Below are positions 33,989-45,640 of a stretch of DNA of 64,000 nucleotides, one piece after another. A program made the position numbers and the translations under genes. Every line of letters begins with the position of its first letter. Position 1 is the stretch's first letter. Below the pieces are notes generated by a model. That model was not told the DNA's origin. It saw only the letters and a program-made list of their open reading frames with translations, and did no database searches. The stretch comes from Closterium sp. Naga37s-1 (taxonomy: Eukaryota; Streptophyta; Zygnematophyceae; Desmidiales; Closteriaceae): positions 74,501-138,500 of the forward strand of contig CANJKZ010000523.1 of the NCBI GenBank assembly GCA_947471745.1, read 5' to 3'.

Positions 33989-36900
33989 TCAAGAAGTAAG
34001 CAAGTGAGGCCAAGTAGGCACAAGGCCTAGAACAGTACAGAAACGCTGATGATCACAAGGCTGAAGTGCCTTGGTGAAGATTTCAGTAGTGTTGGCCCGA
34101 GAGGCCACGTAAGCAAGACGAAGCTGACCATGTTGCTGCAACTCTCGAGCAAGGAAGAAGCGCAGAGTGATGTGCTTCGTTTTGTGCTCCAGTCTGTGCT
34201 CCTGACACAAGGCAATCATGGCCTTGTTGTCAACGTACAGAACTGGAGGAGAACGAGGCCGCTCTTCCAAGTCGGTCAGCAGGTAGGTGAGCCAGCGTAA
34301 CTCCTGTGCGGCCATGGCCCCTGCGTAGATCTCAGCCTCACAACTGGAACTGAGAACAGAAGACGAGCGGGTAGACCGCCAGGAAACAGAGCCGGAACCA
34401 AGGCTGAAGGAGTAACCCTGTGACGACCGCTGCGTAGCCAAGTCGTCAACCCAAGAAGCGTCTGCGTGACCAGTGAGGACAACTCGGGCCCGTCCTCCAA
34501 GCACGAGCCCCATGCCCGACGTACTGCACAAGTAGCGCATCACCCTCTTAGCGGCCTCCCAGTGCTCTGGTCAGTGTCTCCCGGGCGCAACGTAGTGAGC
34601 CAGGATGCTAAGAGGGTAAGCAAGGTCAGGTCGAGTGCAGGTCACATGAGGCAGCCCACAAGCTCTGGATACGGGCCACTCGGCTCTACGGACTCATCCG
34701 AAGGCAGAGCTGAGAGCGAGTGACCGGTAGGCAGAGGAGTGGACTGTGGCGAGGAGTACGTGAAGCGGAAGCGCTGAAGGACCTGTTGCACCATGTGTGA
34801 CTAAGTCAAGGTAATGGTGCGCTGTGCTCTGTCCCGGGTGATCTGCAAGCCAAGATAGCTGCGCAGCTCACCCAGGTCTGTGCACGTGTGTCTCTTCTGC
34901 AGCTCCGAATTCACGTGGGCCAGTCCCTCAGTGTCAGCAGTGGCAAAGACCAAGTCGTCGACGTACACGAGGATGTAGAACGGCGGCAGCGAAGTGTCGG
35001 TGCGTAGAAACAGCGACGGGTCAGCGGTCGAAGGAGCAAACCCAAGAGCCGCAAGAGTCGTCCTCAGTGTGTCGTGCCACTCGCGAGGTGCCTGGCGGAG
35101 ACCGTAGACTGGCCGCCGGAGGCTCCACTGGGTACCTGCAGGAAACAACCCAGTGAAGCCAGGTGGGCGGCGCAGCCAGATCTCCTCGTGCAGGCTGCCC
35201 TGTAGGAAGGCTGTGGTGAAGTCAAGAGAGTGAAGATCATAGTCACGCTGAGCGTCGACGTGCAGCAGCACCCGAAGAGTGGTCATCTTCGGGGTCGGGG
35301 AGAAGGTCTGAAAGAAGTCAACTCCCTCTCGCTGACTGAAGCCTCGTGCAACGTAACGCGCCTTGAAGACAGGCGGAGAACCCGGCGGCCGCTTCACCCT
35401 GAAAATCCACATGCCACTGACGATGTTCGCCCCAGGTGGGGGAACCTCGTCGACGTAGGTGCCTGTGGACTTCCAGGAAGCCATCTCTGCGTCCATGGCT
35501 GTCTGCCACTGAGAGGAGTAGGGACCCTCAATCGCCTCTGCGTAAGAGCGCGGGGTCGGGATGTCTGGTGCATCCGGGTCTCCCTCAGGGGCAATCAGCA
35601 TGGACACGAGATGAGGTAAAGCAGCGGCAAAGCACTCAAACTCCTCCTGTCTGTCCTCAAGGACGTCTGTGCCAAGAGCACACGCACCCCCGACGGACGG
35701 AGGACAGACAGACTCAGACTCAGCAACAAGGCTAGCGGCGTAGTCTAGACGACAGGCGGCAGCAAAGTCAACAAGCTCAGCAACTAGAGCAGACGCAGCA
35801 GTGGACTCAAAGGAAGGGTCAGTGACAACAGTGGCTAGAAGAGGAGTGACAGTAGGACTGGCAGCACGAGCAAGGTCTGACGGCAGGTCAGCAACGTCAG
35901 GAAGAGAGGACGCAGGAGGAGACGGCAGAGGGACACGCTGTGGAACAGAGGAAGGACGAAGTGCCATCTGGTGTATGCCTGGGATAGGAGGAGGACGCGG
36001 ACGCGGAACACGACGACCAGTGCGAACAGCGCGAACAGGCGACGCAGGACGAGACTCAGGCTCACGACGCTCCGCAAGACCTCCTGTCGGCCCAGTGTAA
36101 GGAGAAGGACCAGGCAGTGGGGAGGCTGGCTGTAACTGCGACTGCGCCTGGTCAGGCGGTGGACACAGTAAGGGAGGAGTAGGACCAGTAGAAGGCGGGA
36201 GACCAAGAACCTGCTGAAGCAGCGGAACGAAGTACGGTCGCGGCCGCGCAGCGCATCCAGAACCAGCACCGACAGCACCAGTACCCCCAGCTCCAGGGTC
36301 TCTAGCTCCAACGCCTGCAGTACCACCAGCACCAGCACCTCCAGCAACTCCAGCAGCTCCAGTACCTCCAGTACGAGCAACTCCAGGACCAGCAGCTCCA
36401 GCACCTCCGGCTCCAACTCCCGCAGCACCACCAGCTCCAGCAGCTCCAGTACCTCCAGTACGAGCACCTCCGGGACCAGCGACTCTAGCACCTCCATCAC
36501 CTCCAGGACCAGCAGCTCCAGTACCTCCGGCTCCAACTCCCGCAGCACCACCAGCACCAGTAGCTCCAGTACCTCCAGTACGAGCACCTCCGGGACCAGT
36601 GGCTCCAGCAACTCCAGCAGCTCCAGCTCCAACGCCGGCAGCACCTCCAGCTCCAGCAGCTCCAGTACCCCCAACTCCAGGGCCTCCAGCGGCAGGCCCC
36701 CCAGCTCCAGCAGCGCCGCTCCGACGGCTCCAGCGCCGAGCAAACCACTCGCGCAGCTGCGGTGGAGAGAGAGAGGCTCCCGCCGTGACGAGGCACATGT
36801 AGGACCTCCAGCATACTCCGCACCCCCAAGCTCAGCACCCGCGGGCTCACCACCCCCAGGCTCAGCACCCCTAGGCTCAGCACCCCCAGACTCAGCAACC

Positions 36901-38361
36901 TCAGGCTCAGCACCCCCAGGCTCCGCACGCTCAGGCTCAGCACCCCCAGGCTCCGCACACGCCTGCTCAGCACCCCCAGGCTCAGCACCCCCAGACTCAG
37001 CAACCCGAGGCTCAGCACCCCCAGGCTCCGCACGCTCAGGCTCAGCACCCCCAGACGCAGTACCCCTAGCAGTACCAGAGTCGACAGCTACCTCGACAGG
37101 CTCGACAGGGTCTACCTGGGACACACCTGAGGGAGCAGGACCCTGAGGGGGGAGGGGGTCTATCGGAGGAGGACCTGGTGCAAGGAAGAGCGGCGCGGGG
37201 GGGAGAAGGGCAGAGTGGTAGGGGAAGAGGCGGTAAAAGGGAACCAACTCGTCAAACGTGACGTCCTGAGAGGGCAGGACACGGCGCGAGGTGGGGTGGT
37301 AAAACTGCCAGCCAGGCGCGTCAGGGGGGAAACCAAGGAAGACACAGGGAATGGCGCGAGCGGAGAGCTTGTCCGCGGACGTATCGCGGACAAAGGCACG
37401 AGATCCCTAGACCCGGAACACCGACGCGTCGCCAACCTCTCCCGTCCAACGCAGTGTCGGCGAGGTCTCCGGCAAGGAGACACGGGGCCAGAGGTTGAGC
37501 TGATGCGCAGCGTATCGGACCACAAACGGCCACAGAAAATGGGGGGCAGCCGCGTGGATCATGGAGGTACGAGCGACCTCCATGACTAAGCCAATGCGGC
37601 GCTCAGCAACCCCATTCTGTTGCGGAGAGTCCGGAAGCGTGAACGTCTGGCGAATGCCCTCCCCACCACAAAAGTCCCGCAGAAGGTCGGAGGCAAACTC
37701 ATCACACCTGTCAGAGTGCAAGGACTAGAAGGTCCGTCTCGAACCGCTCACGGAGCTGGAGACGGACAGTGCGGATCCAAGGGATCAGAACATCAGGGAC
37801 CTCCCCCTTGCTGCGCAAGGGGAAGACCGTGGTGTAACGCGTGTAGTCGTCAACAACCAGCAAAAAGTAGCACTCGCGGCCCTGTCCACGGACGAGGGCT
37901 GGGCCCCACACGTCCATGTGGAGAGTCTGCAGGGGAGCAGTCGTCGGGGGAAACGAGGAGGAGTGAGGAGCGGCGCGCTGCCGCCCCTCGACACAGGGAT
38001 GGCAGGGAGGGGCAGGCGAAGGTGGGAGGGGAGGCAGAGTCCTGGGAAGACCAGAGAAAAGGAGTCGAGAGTGCATGCCACGGAGGCGCTGCACTGAGGG
38101 GTGACCAAGACGGTGGTGCCAAAGGAGGGTCTGGTGCGACAGAGCGCGACACGAGCAGGGGGCCGCTAGCTGACCTGACGTAGACGCAGACGCAGCTACC
38201 TGAGGAGACACAGTAGTCAGTGTGTACAGACTCGAGCCAGGCGCACGGGTGAACGTGGCCAGGTGCCGGCCAGTCCGGGAGCACGTACAGATCGCCACAC
38301 GCTGTCCTCTTGGAGTAAAGGTGTCAACCCATACATCCTGAAGGACGGCGTTGCTCACCAA
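33989..38361 (-). pseudogene. Copia D pol remnant (integrase, linker, RT, RNase H)
   Basis: Segments in different minus frames: 38361-37711 (pre-integrase LWHHRLGHPSVQRLRG and first integrase half with HMDVWGPALVRGQG), 37721-37407 (SPQQNGVAERRIG, ended by a stop where relatives have Trp in FRVWGS), the linker of AEPGG and Gly/Ala units (about 37070-36290), 36798-34801 (RT with KARYVARGF and YILVYVDDLVFA, ended by a stop at a Gln position in TLTQSH) and 34543-33989 (RNase H, ending IFTKALQPCDHQRF). All domains are present but not joinable without corrections. Copia E is the most intact relative in the window. Confidence 0.9.
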
Positions 38362-40022
38362 GTTCGTAGAGAACGAGGGGAGGTGAAGACCTGACAGTGA
38401 GCCAGACGGAACCGCCGGACACGGGAGAACAGTGGAGGAACGTGCAAGGACTGGAACCCAGAGGGGTCAGTCAGAGAGACAGCAACAGGTGCAGGGAGCG
38501 GTGTGAGTGCGGTACTGTCGCGAAAGAAACAGCGAGAAGCACCTGAGTCAAGCGTGAAGGTGTGCAAGGCCTCAGCAGGCGCAGTACCAGAGAGAGCAGA
38601 CTCACTAGCACCTAGAGCAGCAGACTCACCAGCACCTAGAGCAGCGACCTCTATACCTGGGTCGGGCGGCATACACAGGTAACAGTCACCCTCAGCACTA
38701 ACACTCAATGCATACATGGCAGTAAGGATAGCATCATAGTCAAGACCAAAGATATCCACACCCTGCCTAAGCAGCTCTGCCCAGTGGGGGAGCTCAGTCA
38801 CGTCGGGAAACTCTGTGCGTAAGGCGTCGGTAAGACGGGAGAAGCAGCGGTGCTGTGTGTGAGGCTGCCCGCATGTCTGACCAGAGCGGTCACCTGTGCG
38901 AATGACATACGGGCAGCGACCACCACCCCCAGCCGCCCCACGCTGAGCAAACCACTCATGTAGCTCCTGAGACGAAAGGGGCTGACGCTGCTGCTGCTGC
39001 CTCTGACCACCGCCAAGGCCTCCCCTCTGGCTGGTACCACCCCGGCCGCCACCACCGCCGCCGCCTCCACTCCCACTGCCGCCACCACTGCCGCCTCCAC
39101 CACTCCCACTGCCGCCACCACCGCCGCCACCTGCACCTCCACCCCCACCACCACTCCCTCCGCCACCGCCGCCCCCTCCACTGCCTCCACCGCCCCCACC
39201 ACCGCCTCCACCTCTGCCACCCCCACCGCCCCTACCTCCTCTGCCCCTGCCGCTGCGGCGCCTCCCACTAGGGGCAGACGCAGCTCCTACCTCCTCAGCA
39301 CGAAGGTAGTCAACAGCTGCAGCAGAGGCGACGGAGGGGACCAGGGGGGAGGGCGAACACCCCTCAAAGAAGGGAGTGCGAGGAGTGCCACGAGAAGCGC
39401 CTACAGTAAATATGCTAGTCTCAGCTGCTAGGACGTGCTTCTCGAGCAGGTCGACAGTGAGTTCGGTGGGGTCAAGAGCGAGGAGGAGGTCCCTGACAGC
39501 GCTAAGAGAGTCAGGGAGGCGGGTGACTATGAAGTAGAGAGTGATGTACATGGGAGGAGGGTTCTTGGTGAGAAACTCGGCGGGAAGCGCAGCGCGGTAG
39601 CGAGTGTCACTAGTGCGAAGGTCAGTGACGAGGTCGGCTACTGTGGCAAAGGCGGACAGCTCTGGGAACAGGTAGGGCAGGAGAAGGCGGCCTAGAGCAG
39701 CAGTGGCCGGGGAGGAGTAACGAGCGATTACAGCGTCGTACAGTGCTTTCGCAGTCTTATGCTGTCCGAAGTGAGCGCGTTCGGCTAACGGCAGGTGGTT
39801 GCGAACGGCTAGGCGAGCAGCAGCGTCACGAGTAAGCCACTGTGAGCGAGTCGCACTGTCAGCTATGGCGGCAGGGGCGAGAGAGGCGCCAGACGTGAGG
39901 TCAAACAGTGAAACTCCGTCCTTGGAATCGCTCAGTAAGTACAGCTGTAAGTCGTCGAGCCACGCATCGAACTCTATCGGGCGGCCCTCCGGATCGAAAG
40001 TGAGGACACTGAGCGTAGCCAT
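38355..40022 (-). pseudogene. Copia D gag-protease
   Basis: Starts at ATG 40022 with VLTFDPEGRPIEFDAWLDDL and reads through full gag, a poly-Gly region (about 39250-39010), the expanded zinc knuckle C-x13-C-x3-H-x4-C (near 38910-38855) and protease DSGASRCFFRD. A frameshift near 38455 follows the protease motif, so the frame ends at 38355 before integrase. It gives the best view of the uninterrupted gag of this family, and shows that copia A has one stop (14680) and copia E lacks this region. Confidence 0.88.
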
Positions 40023-40039
40023 AGTGGGCAGAGCAGTCG

Positions 40040-40640
40040 GGCGCGCTAGCAGCAGAGCAGCACGCAGGCAGGGCTAGGCAGACGAGTGCGCTAGCAGCAG
40101 GGCAGCACGCAGGCAAGGCAAGGCAGGGCGGCGCAGGGCGACACAGCGGCGAGCGGCGCGCGGGCAGCAGGAGAGGGCGGCGCAGCAGCGAGCAGCGTGC
40201 GGCAGGGCAGGGCGCGCGGCGGCGCGGCGCGCGGGCAGGGCAGGGCGGCGCGGCGGCGCGGCGCGGCGGCAGGGCAGGGCGCGCGGCGGCGCGGCGCGCG
40301 GGCAGGGCAGGGCAGGGCGCACGACGGCGGGCGGCGCGCGGGCAAGGCGACGCGGCAGCGCGGCGCGCGGGCAGGGCGACACGGCGGCGCGGCGCGCGGG
40401 CAGGGCAGGGCGCGCTGCGGCAGGCGGCGCGCGGGTCAGCAGGGCGCGCTGGCGAGGCGGCGCGACGGCGCGCGGGCAAGCAGGGCGCGCTGCAGCGGGC
40501 GGCGCGCTGGCAAAGCAGAGCGCGCTGCGGCGGGCGGCGCGCGGGCAGGGCAGGGCGTGCGCAGGCAGCGCGACGCAGGGCAGGGCAGGGCAGGGCGGCG
40601 CGATCACGGCGGCGCGACGGGTGGGGTAGCGCTACTCGGT
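40040..40640 (-). repeat. Copia D GC-rich leader repeats
   Basis: Between primer-binding site and gag ATG lie irregular repeats of GGCGGCGCGGCGCGCGGGCA and GGGCAGGGCAGGGC. Overlapping open frames on both strands are composition artefacts. Copia A and E have different GC-rich repeats at the same place. Confidence 0.8.
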
Positions 40641-40687
40641 GGGCCCTAAAAAAAAACGGTCCTAGGCTAGGACCTGCTCTGAAACCA

Positions 40688-40817
40688 TGTCAGCAGAATA
40701 AACGAGAATGGATGAACTAGAAAGCAGGTGGGTACAAGTAGCAAACCCTAATTGGGTTGTACCCCATATGGGCTACCCCACTATAGCCTACACAATAAGC
40801 AGCATATAAGTTTGACA
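40688..40817 (-). repeat. Copia D 5' LTR (130 bp)
   Basis: TGTC to GACA. Followed on the plus strand by the TACCA target duplication at 40818-40822. Confidence 0.94.
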
Positions 40818-40822
40818 TACCA

Positions 40823-41284
40823 GTGGGGCAAGCCATAATTGACACCGGAGCCCACCACGTCCTGATAGGGAAGGGCTTGGCGAGGCAGCTGAAGCTGGAC
40901 TTACCGGGCAGACTCATAGAGAGAGGAATTTGGCTCATGACTGCAGAAGGGGGGGAGCCGAAGTGGATGCCGAGGACGCAGAGACCCATAGAGATAGTCG
41001 TGCGTCCATGAACGGAGAAAGAGTGTTGTATCAGAGTGGTCTGTGGAGTGTCCCAGTCGGAAGATTACGACGTGCTCGTCGAGATGGACCTGCTGTACCG
41101 AGCGGGAGCCACCATATGCACGTGGCAGGAGAAGGTCCTCTAACGAGCAAAATACTGGGATCCAGAGAGCGCCGTCGGCACTCTACCCATGAAGTTCGTT
41201 ACACAGGAGCCGAGGGAAGCCTACCGGGCTGAGGCCACCGACCTGAAGTGAGAGCTGGACGACTGGTCCTGGGAACAATATACG
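40823..41284 (+). pseudogene. Gypsy aspartic protease and linker
   Basis: Right after the copia D target duplication the Gypsy frame resumes with VGQAIIDTGAHHVLIGKGLA. DTGA is the active-site motif of retropepsin-type proteases, which cleave the polyprotein. A second conserved part (EDYDVLVEMDLLYRAGATI) lies near 41060-41115. In-frame stops occur at 41009-41011 (TGA), 41141-41143 (TAA) and 41249-41251 (TGA), all without change of frame. The linker runs straight into the methyltransferase region. Confidence 0.85.
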
Positions 41285-43534
41285 GTGGAGTACGAGCGCA
41301 GGACTGAAAGGAGAAGGAAAGGGGAAGACCCACCTACTCTGAAGGAGCGGATCACGAGGGTATGGGCCTTGGAGAGCTCGCTATGCATAGTGGAGCTGTA
41401 TGGAGGCATCGGCACAGGCCTGGCAGCTGCGCTGAAAGCGGGGTGCAGGGTGCGAAAGTGGATCCACGTGGAGAAAGACCCTGCTGTGAGAAGGATGGCC
41501 CGACACCATGCAACGAGGCTGCTGGAGGAATACCCGCAGCTACTGCTTGATACCGCCATACCTGCAGAGTACGAGGCCACGGTGGACGATGTGAGGGACA
41601 TTACGGAAGAGCAGCTGGAAAAGTGGGGGCAGGTGGATTTAGTAGTTGCGGGCTGGGAATGCCAAGGATACTCGAGAGCGGGAGATGGACTGGGCATGGA
41701 GGACAGCAGGGGAGCCTCCTTCAGGGACCTGGAGAGGGTGCTGGAAATGCTGCAAAAGAAGCAAGGGGAGGTGCTCTATATCCTGGAAAACGTTGACCTG
41801 GCAGAGGATCGCCGGGAACCTGTCAGGAGAGCCTTTGAGGAGATAGAGGAGGCAGTAGGCAGGGGAGTCGCAGCAGACGCGGCCCAGCTGGGATCGAGAT
41901 CACACCAACCCAGGAGATACTGGCAGAACGGGGTATCAGAGACAAGCCTGAGGCACTCCCTGGCTCAGATGCAGAGGCCAGAGCCTAGGTTGGTGAGTGA
42001 CATACTGGGACCAGGACTCCTGGCTGCACCAGTGACCTGCCCTGATCACCCGTCGCAGTATCAGTGCAACACGCCAGTAAAGCCACGGCAAGCTCTGCCC
42101 ACACTAGTCTCATATGCAGGGGCGCGCGGGTTTGTGATGGAGGAAGACAAGCCCGGACCCGGCATGGTATACGATGTGAGGAGTAAGAAATGGGAGGAGC
42201 CGACGGCAGGAGAAAGAGAATTGGCAATGGGCCACATGTGGGGAGCGACAGCACATCCGCAAGTGACAGAGAAGCAACGCAGGGCAGCGATGGGCCGAGC
42301 CATGGACCTAAACGCGATGTGCTGGTTGATAAAAACCATACGTATGCATCTGAAGAGGAAGGATATAGAGAGGGCGATCGAGATAGGAGAAATATACCAA
42401 GAGGAGGAGGAGGTGCAGATGCGAAGGCGCCAGCTGGAGCAGATAGAAGAGCAGCAAGAGGAAAGGAAACGAGAAGGATGGGCCTACATGGCGCTCTCAG
42501 GAGTAGGCCCAGCCGCAGGCACGAAGGGAGCGGAGGAAGAAGGAAGGAAGGAGAAGCAGGGAGAAGCAAAGCACAAGGAGAGAACCGAGGAGGATGACTG
42601 GCAGATAGGCGAAGGAATGGGGGCAGCCGCAGCGGAAGCTCGCGGAAGCCCACCCGCAGGCACGGAGGGAGCGGAGGCAGAAGGAAGGAAGGAGAAGCAG
42701 AGAGAAGCAAAGCACAGGGAGAGAACCGAGGAGGAGGACTGGCCGATAGGCGAAGGAATGGGGGCAGCCGCGGCGGAAGAGCTGCAAGCCGTGGTAAGAC
42801 AGCACAGAGGGACATTCGCCTACTCGCTGCTGGAGCTGGGGAAATGCAAGACCCATCAGATGCAGATCAAGCTCAACAGCGATATGCCGATTTACCAGAG
42901 AAAAAGGAGAATGAGCCCAGGGGACCTGGATATTTGCTTAGAAAAGTGTGCAGAACTGCTGGAGGCGGGTCTGATTCAGAGATCAGAGAGTGACTATGCA
43001 GCGGCGACTGTGGTGGCAGCGAGAAAGGACCTGACAGGGGAGGTATCGGCCAGGAGGATGTGTGGAGACTACCGTGGGTTGAACAAGGTCACCCTAGCCG
43101 ACCGATACCCAATGCAATCCGCTGAGGAAATATTCAACAAGCTGCAGGGCGCCACCGTGTTCACCACCCTCGACCTCAGGCAGGGATTCAACCAAATCCC
43201 CATCTGCCCCGAAGACTGCAAGAAGACCGCGTTCCATGGGCCTGATGGACTGTACGAGTGGAGATTTATGCCGTTCGGCATGAAAAGCGCGTCAGCCTTT
43301 TTTCGGAGAGTCATGGATTCCACGCTGCGAGACGAACCTGCAGCTGCTTGCTACATAGATGATGTGGTAGTCTTCCGCGCAAATGACCAGCAGCACGTGA
43401 AGGATGTGAAGGACACGCTGGAGGCGATCAGCAAGGCGGGGCTAACGTGTCATCCAAAGAAGTGCATCTTTGGAAGCAGCTCGGTTAAGTACTTGGGCTT
43501 CGAGGTGCAAGGGGGAAAGATGAGTATCCAGTAG
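41285..43534 (+). pseudogene. Gypsy polyprotein segment: C5-cytosine DNA methyltransferase fused to reverse transcriptase
   Basis: 749 codons without a stop. Residues 31-355 (41375-42350) show cytosine-5 methyltransferase motifs in order: I, VELYGGIGTGLAAALKAG (SAM binding); the acidic VEKDP; DDVRDI; IV, VAGWECQGYSRAG, with the catalytic Cys126 but Glu for the usual Pro of PCQ; VI, ILENVD; VIII, SHQPRRYWQN; IX/X, ERELAMGHMWGATAH to GRAMDLNAMCWL. GIxTGL, RRYWxN and the GHMxxxT end look closest to DNMT3/DRM-like enzymes by eye. Residues ~411-496 hold two 47-residue repeats (AEEEGRKEKQ type). RT follows: MCGDYRGLNKVT (592-603), TTLDLRQGFNQI, FMPFGMKSASAFF and YIDD (690-693). It ends at TAG 43532-43534, after which the frame continues. 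Fused inside pol, the enzyme would be delivered with the retrotransposon particle (inference). Confidence 0.9.
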
Positions 43535-43540
43535 ACGAAG

Positions 43541-44485
43541 GTGGAGGTGCTAGACAGAGTGCCCCCACCCAAGGACAGGAGTACACTGAGAGCAGTGCTC
43601 GGATTTCTGAACTACTACCGCAAATTCGTACCCAATTTCAGCCGGACAGCAGCGGTGCTCAACCGACTGCTCAAAGAAGAGCAGTCATGGCAATGGGGAG
43701 AGGCGGAGCAAGGGGCAATGGATGCACTGCTGAAGGCAGTGAAGACCGCCACGGTGTTAAGCCCGCCCAGCAAGGAGGACCCCTTTGTACTCTACACCGA
43801 CTGGAGCAGCTCGGGGATGGGGGCAATCCTGTGTCAAGAAAGAGAGGGACAAGAGATGGTAGTAGCATTCGCCAGCAGAAGCTGCAACCCGGCGGAGGCC
43901 AACTACAGTTCATACGAGGAAGAAGGACTAGCTGCAGTATGGGCAATAAGTCATTTCATAGTGTACCTGCAGGGGAGACCGTTCGTGCTAGTGACAGACC
44001 ACCAGCCTCTCACGTGGTTAATGACGAACCAGGCGCTGACAGGGAGGAACGCAAGATGGGCAATGCGCCTCCAAGAGTACGACTTTAGCATCAGGCATCG
44101 GCCGGGCAAGACGCTGCAGCACGTAGATGGGCTGTCAAGGAACCCACCCTCCGGCAGGCCAACCGCATGCCTAGTGGCGCTGGCAAGAGAGATAGACGGA
44201 GAAGGGGCAAGAAGGAGGCGGGAGAAGGGAGCGGACGACGTCTGGGAGGATAAAGAGGTGCTGGGGTGGGTGCAAGGAAAAAACACTGAAGGAGAGCCGG
44301 CGAGCGAGAGAGCCAGGGCAAGAGGAGCCCATTATCGCTGGTACCAAGAGCAGCTGCAGATGCACACCAAGGACGGATGGAAGCTAGTTCCCAGGAAGGA
44401 AGAAAGGGAAGGGATCATAGCCAAAGTGCACAGGCAGATGGGCCACTACGGCAGCCTCCGAACAACGCAGCTGGTAGAGACATGA
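43541..44485 (+). pseudogene. Gypsy RT thumb, RNase H and integrase zinc-binding start
   Basis: Same frame as the preceding segment. It begins with the RT connection typical of Ty3/Gypsy (RAVLGFLNYYRKFVPNFS), then RNase H: LYTDWSSSGMGAILCQ (first Asp), YSSYEEEGLAAVWA (Glu), LVTDHQPLTWL (Asp) and the tail QEYDFSIRHRPGKTLQHVDG. The His pair of the integrase HHCC finger (VHRQMGHYGS) lies near the end. TGA at 44483-44485 stops it just before WWWAGMRQDI. RNase H would remove template RNA during cDNA synthesis. Confidence 0.88.
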
Positions 44486-44500
44486 TGGTGGTGGGCAGGA

Positions 44501-45640
44501 ATGAGACAAGACATCAAAGAATGGGTGACAAGCTGTGAGTTGTGCAGCAGGAACAAGGCTGAGTTAGAAAGGGGGAGAGAAGAACTGCCGTCGCTGCCAA
44601 TCAGGGGTATAGGATTCAGATGGTCTCTGGACTTGGCAGGAGAGATGCCAGTGAGCAGGAGGGGCAAGCGTTATATCCTGATCATGATCGAACACGGAAG
44701 CAAGTGGGTGGAGGTAAAGGCCCTGCCGAGCAAGAATTCGGCCAGGATAGCAGAGGCGTTTGAGGAGCAAGTACTGACAAGGTTCGGGGCATGTGGGGAG
44801 GTACTGACGGACCAAGGCACGGAGTTCATGGGAGAATTCGAGAAGCTGCTGAAGCAGAGCGGAATCACCCATAGGAGAACCTCCCGCTATCATCCACAGA
44901 GTGACGGGCTAACGGAGAGATTCGTGCAGACAGTGAAGAGGGGCTTGAGGGCCTACGGAGAGAGGTTCAAGAGGGACTGGGATACAAGGCTGCCGTGGGT
45001 AGCCGCGGGGTACCGCTTCAGCAAACAGGCAGCGCTGAAGGACTACTCTCCCTACTTTCTGCTGCTGGGCCGAGTGCCCGTGCTGCCAGTGGACGCGCCC
45101 AAGCTGCTGACCGGAGTGGTGACAACAGGGACAGAGGAGCAGTGGGTAGGGCTAGCAGAAGCCAGGGCACGGTACCTACGAGAGCTGGTGCCCGCAGCAC
45201 TAGAGAACTTACACGTGGCGCAGCTGAGAGATGCACAAAGGTACAGGAAGAGGAGAGAAGGTGACACGGGGAAGAAGGAGAGGGAGCTGAATGTCGGGGA
45301 AGAGGTATACCTGAAGCAGGCGAAACATGATATGATGGACATAGGGCTGGGGACAGAGCGCTGGAGGGTCAAACATGTAAAGGAGTCCGGAGTGGTGGTG
45401 CTGGTGGGTGAGAAGGGGCAGGAGAAGAAAGATCACAGGACCAACGTGGCCAGAGCCTACCCAAGGAGGAGGGAGAGTGAAGCAGGACGAGAGGGAGGAT
45501 CGGGAAGCAGGAGGCAGGCTAGGGAGGAAGAGATCCATCGGCAGAACAGCAAGCGTGAGCAGCCGAGGAGGGGGCAAGTGGACCAGCCTGAAGAGAGGAC
45601 CAGAGGAGTGCACAGGGAGCTAAGGGCTCTGAAGAGATGA
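44501..45640 (+). pseudogene. Gypsy integrase
   Basis: Continues the frame after the TGA. CELCSRNK gives the Cys pair of the zinc finger. The catalytic triad is D44 (WSLDLAG), D104 (VLTDQGTEF) and E139 (SDGLTERFV), spacing D-x59-D-x34-E. The GPY/F-like C-terminal region (about 45270-45470) includes EEVYLKQAKHD and WRVKHVKESGVVVLVG. A charged tail ends at 45638-45640. No chromodomain is recognisable. The core itself shows no break, but it is separated by a stop from the rest of the polyprotein. Confidence 0.9.

Larger units (their letters stand above)
33630..40817 (-). mobile_element. Copia D: full-length Ty1/Copia element between Gypsy gag and protease
   Basis: 7188 bp with 130-bp LTRs (33630-33759, 40688-40817) that look identical, and a perfect TACCA duplication (33625-33629, 40818-40822). 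On the minus strand the primer-binding site TGGTTTCAGAGC follows the 5' LTR (40676-40687), and the purine tract ATGGGGGTG precedes the 3' LTR. Despite identical LTRs, pol is broken by several frameshifts and stops, so it was probably mobilised in trans or copied from a defective template. Confidence 0.95.

Noticed and set aside
45365..45640. Chromodomain at the Gypsy integrase C-terminus
   Set aside because: Insertion in satellite suggested one, but the tail is only a charged, low-complexity stretch without aromatic cage residues in a chromodomain pattern.
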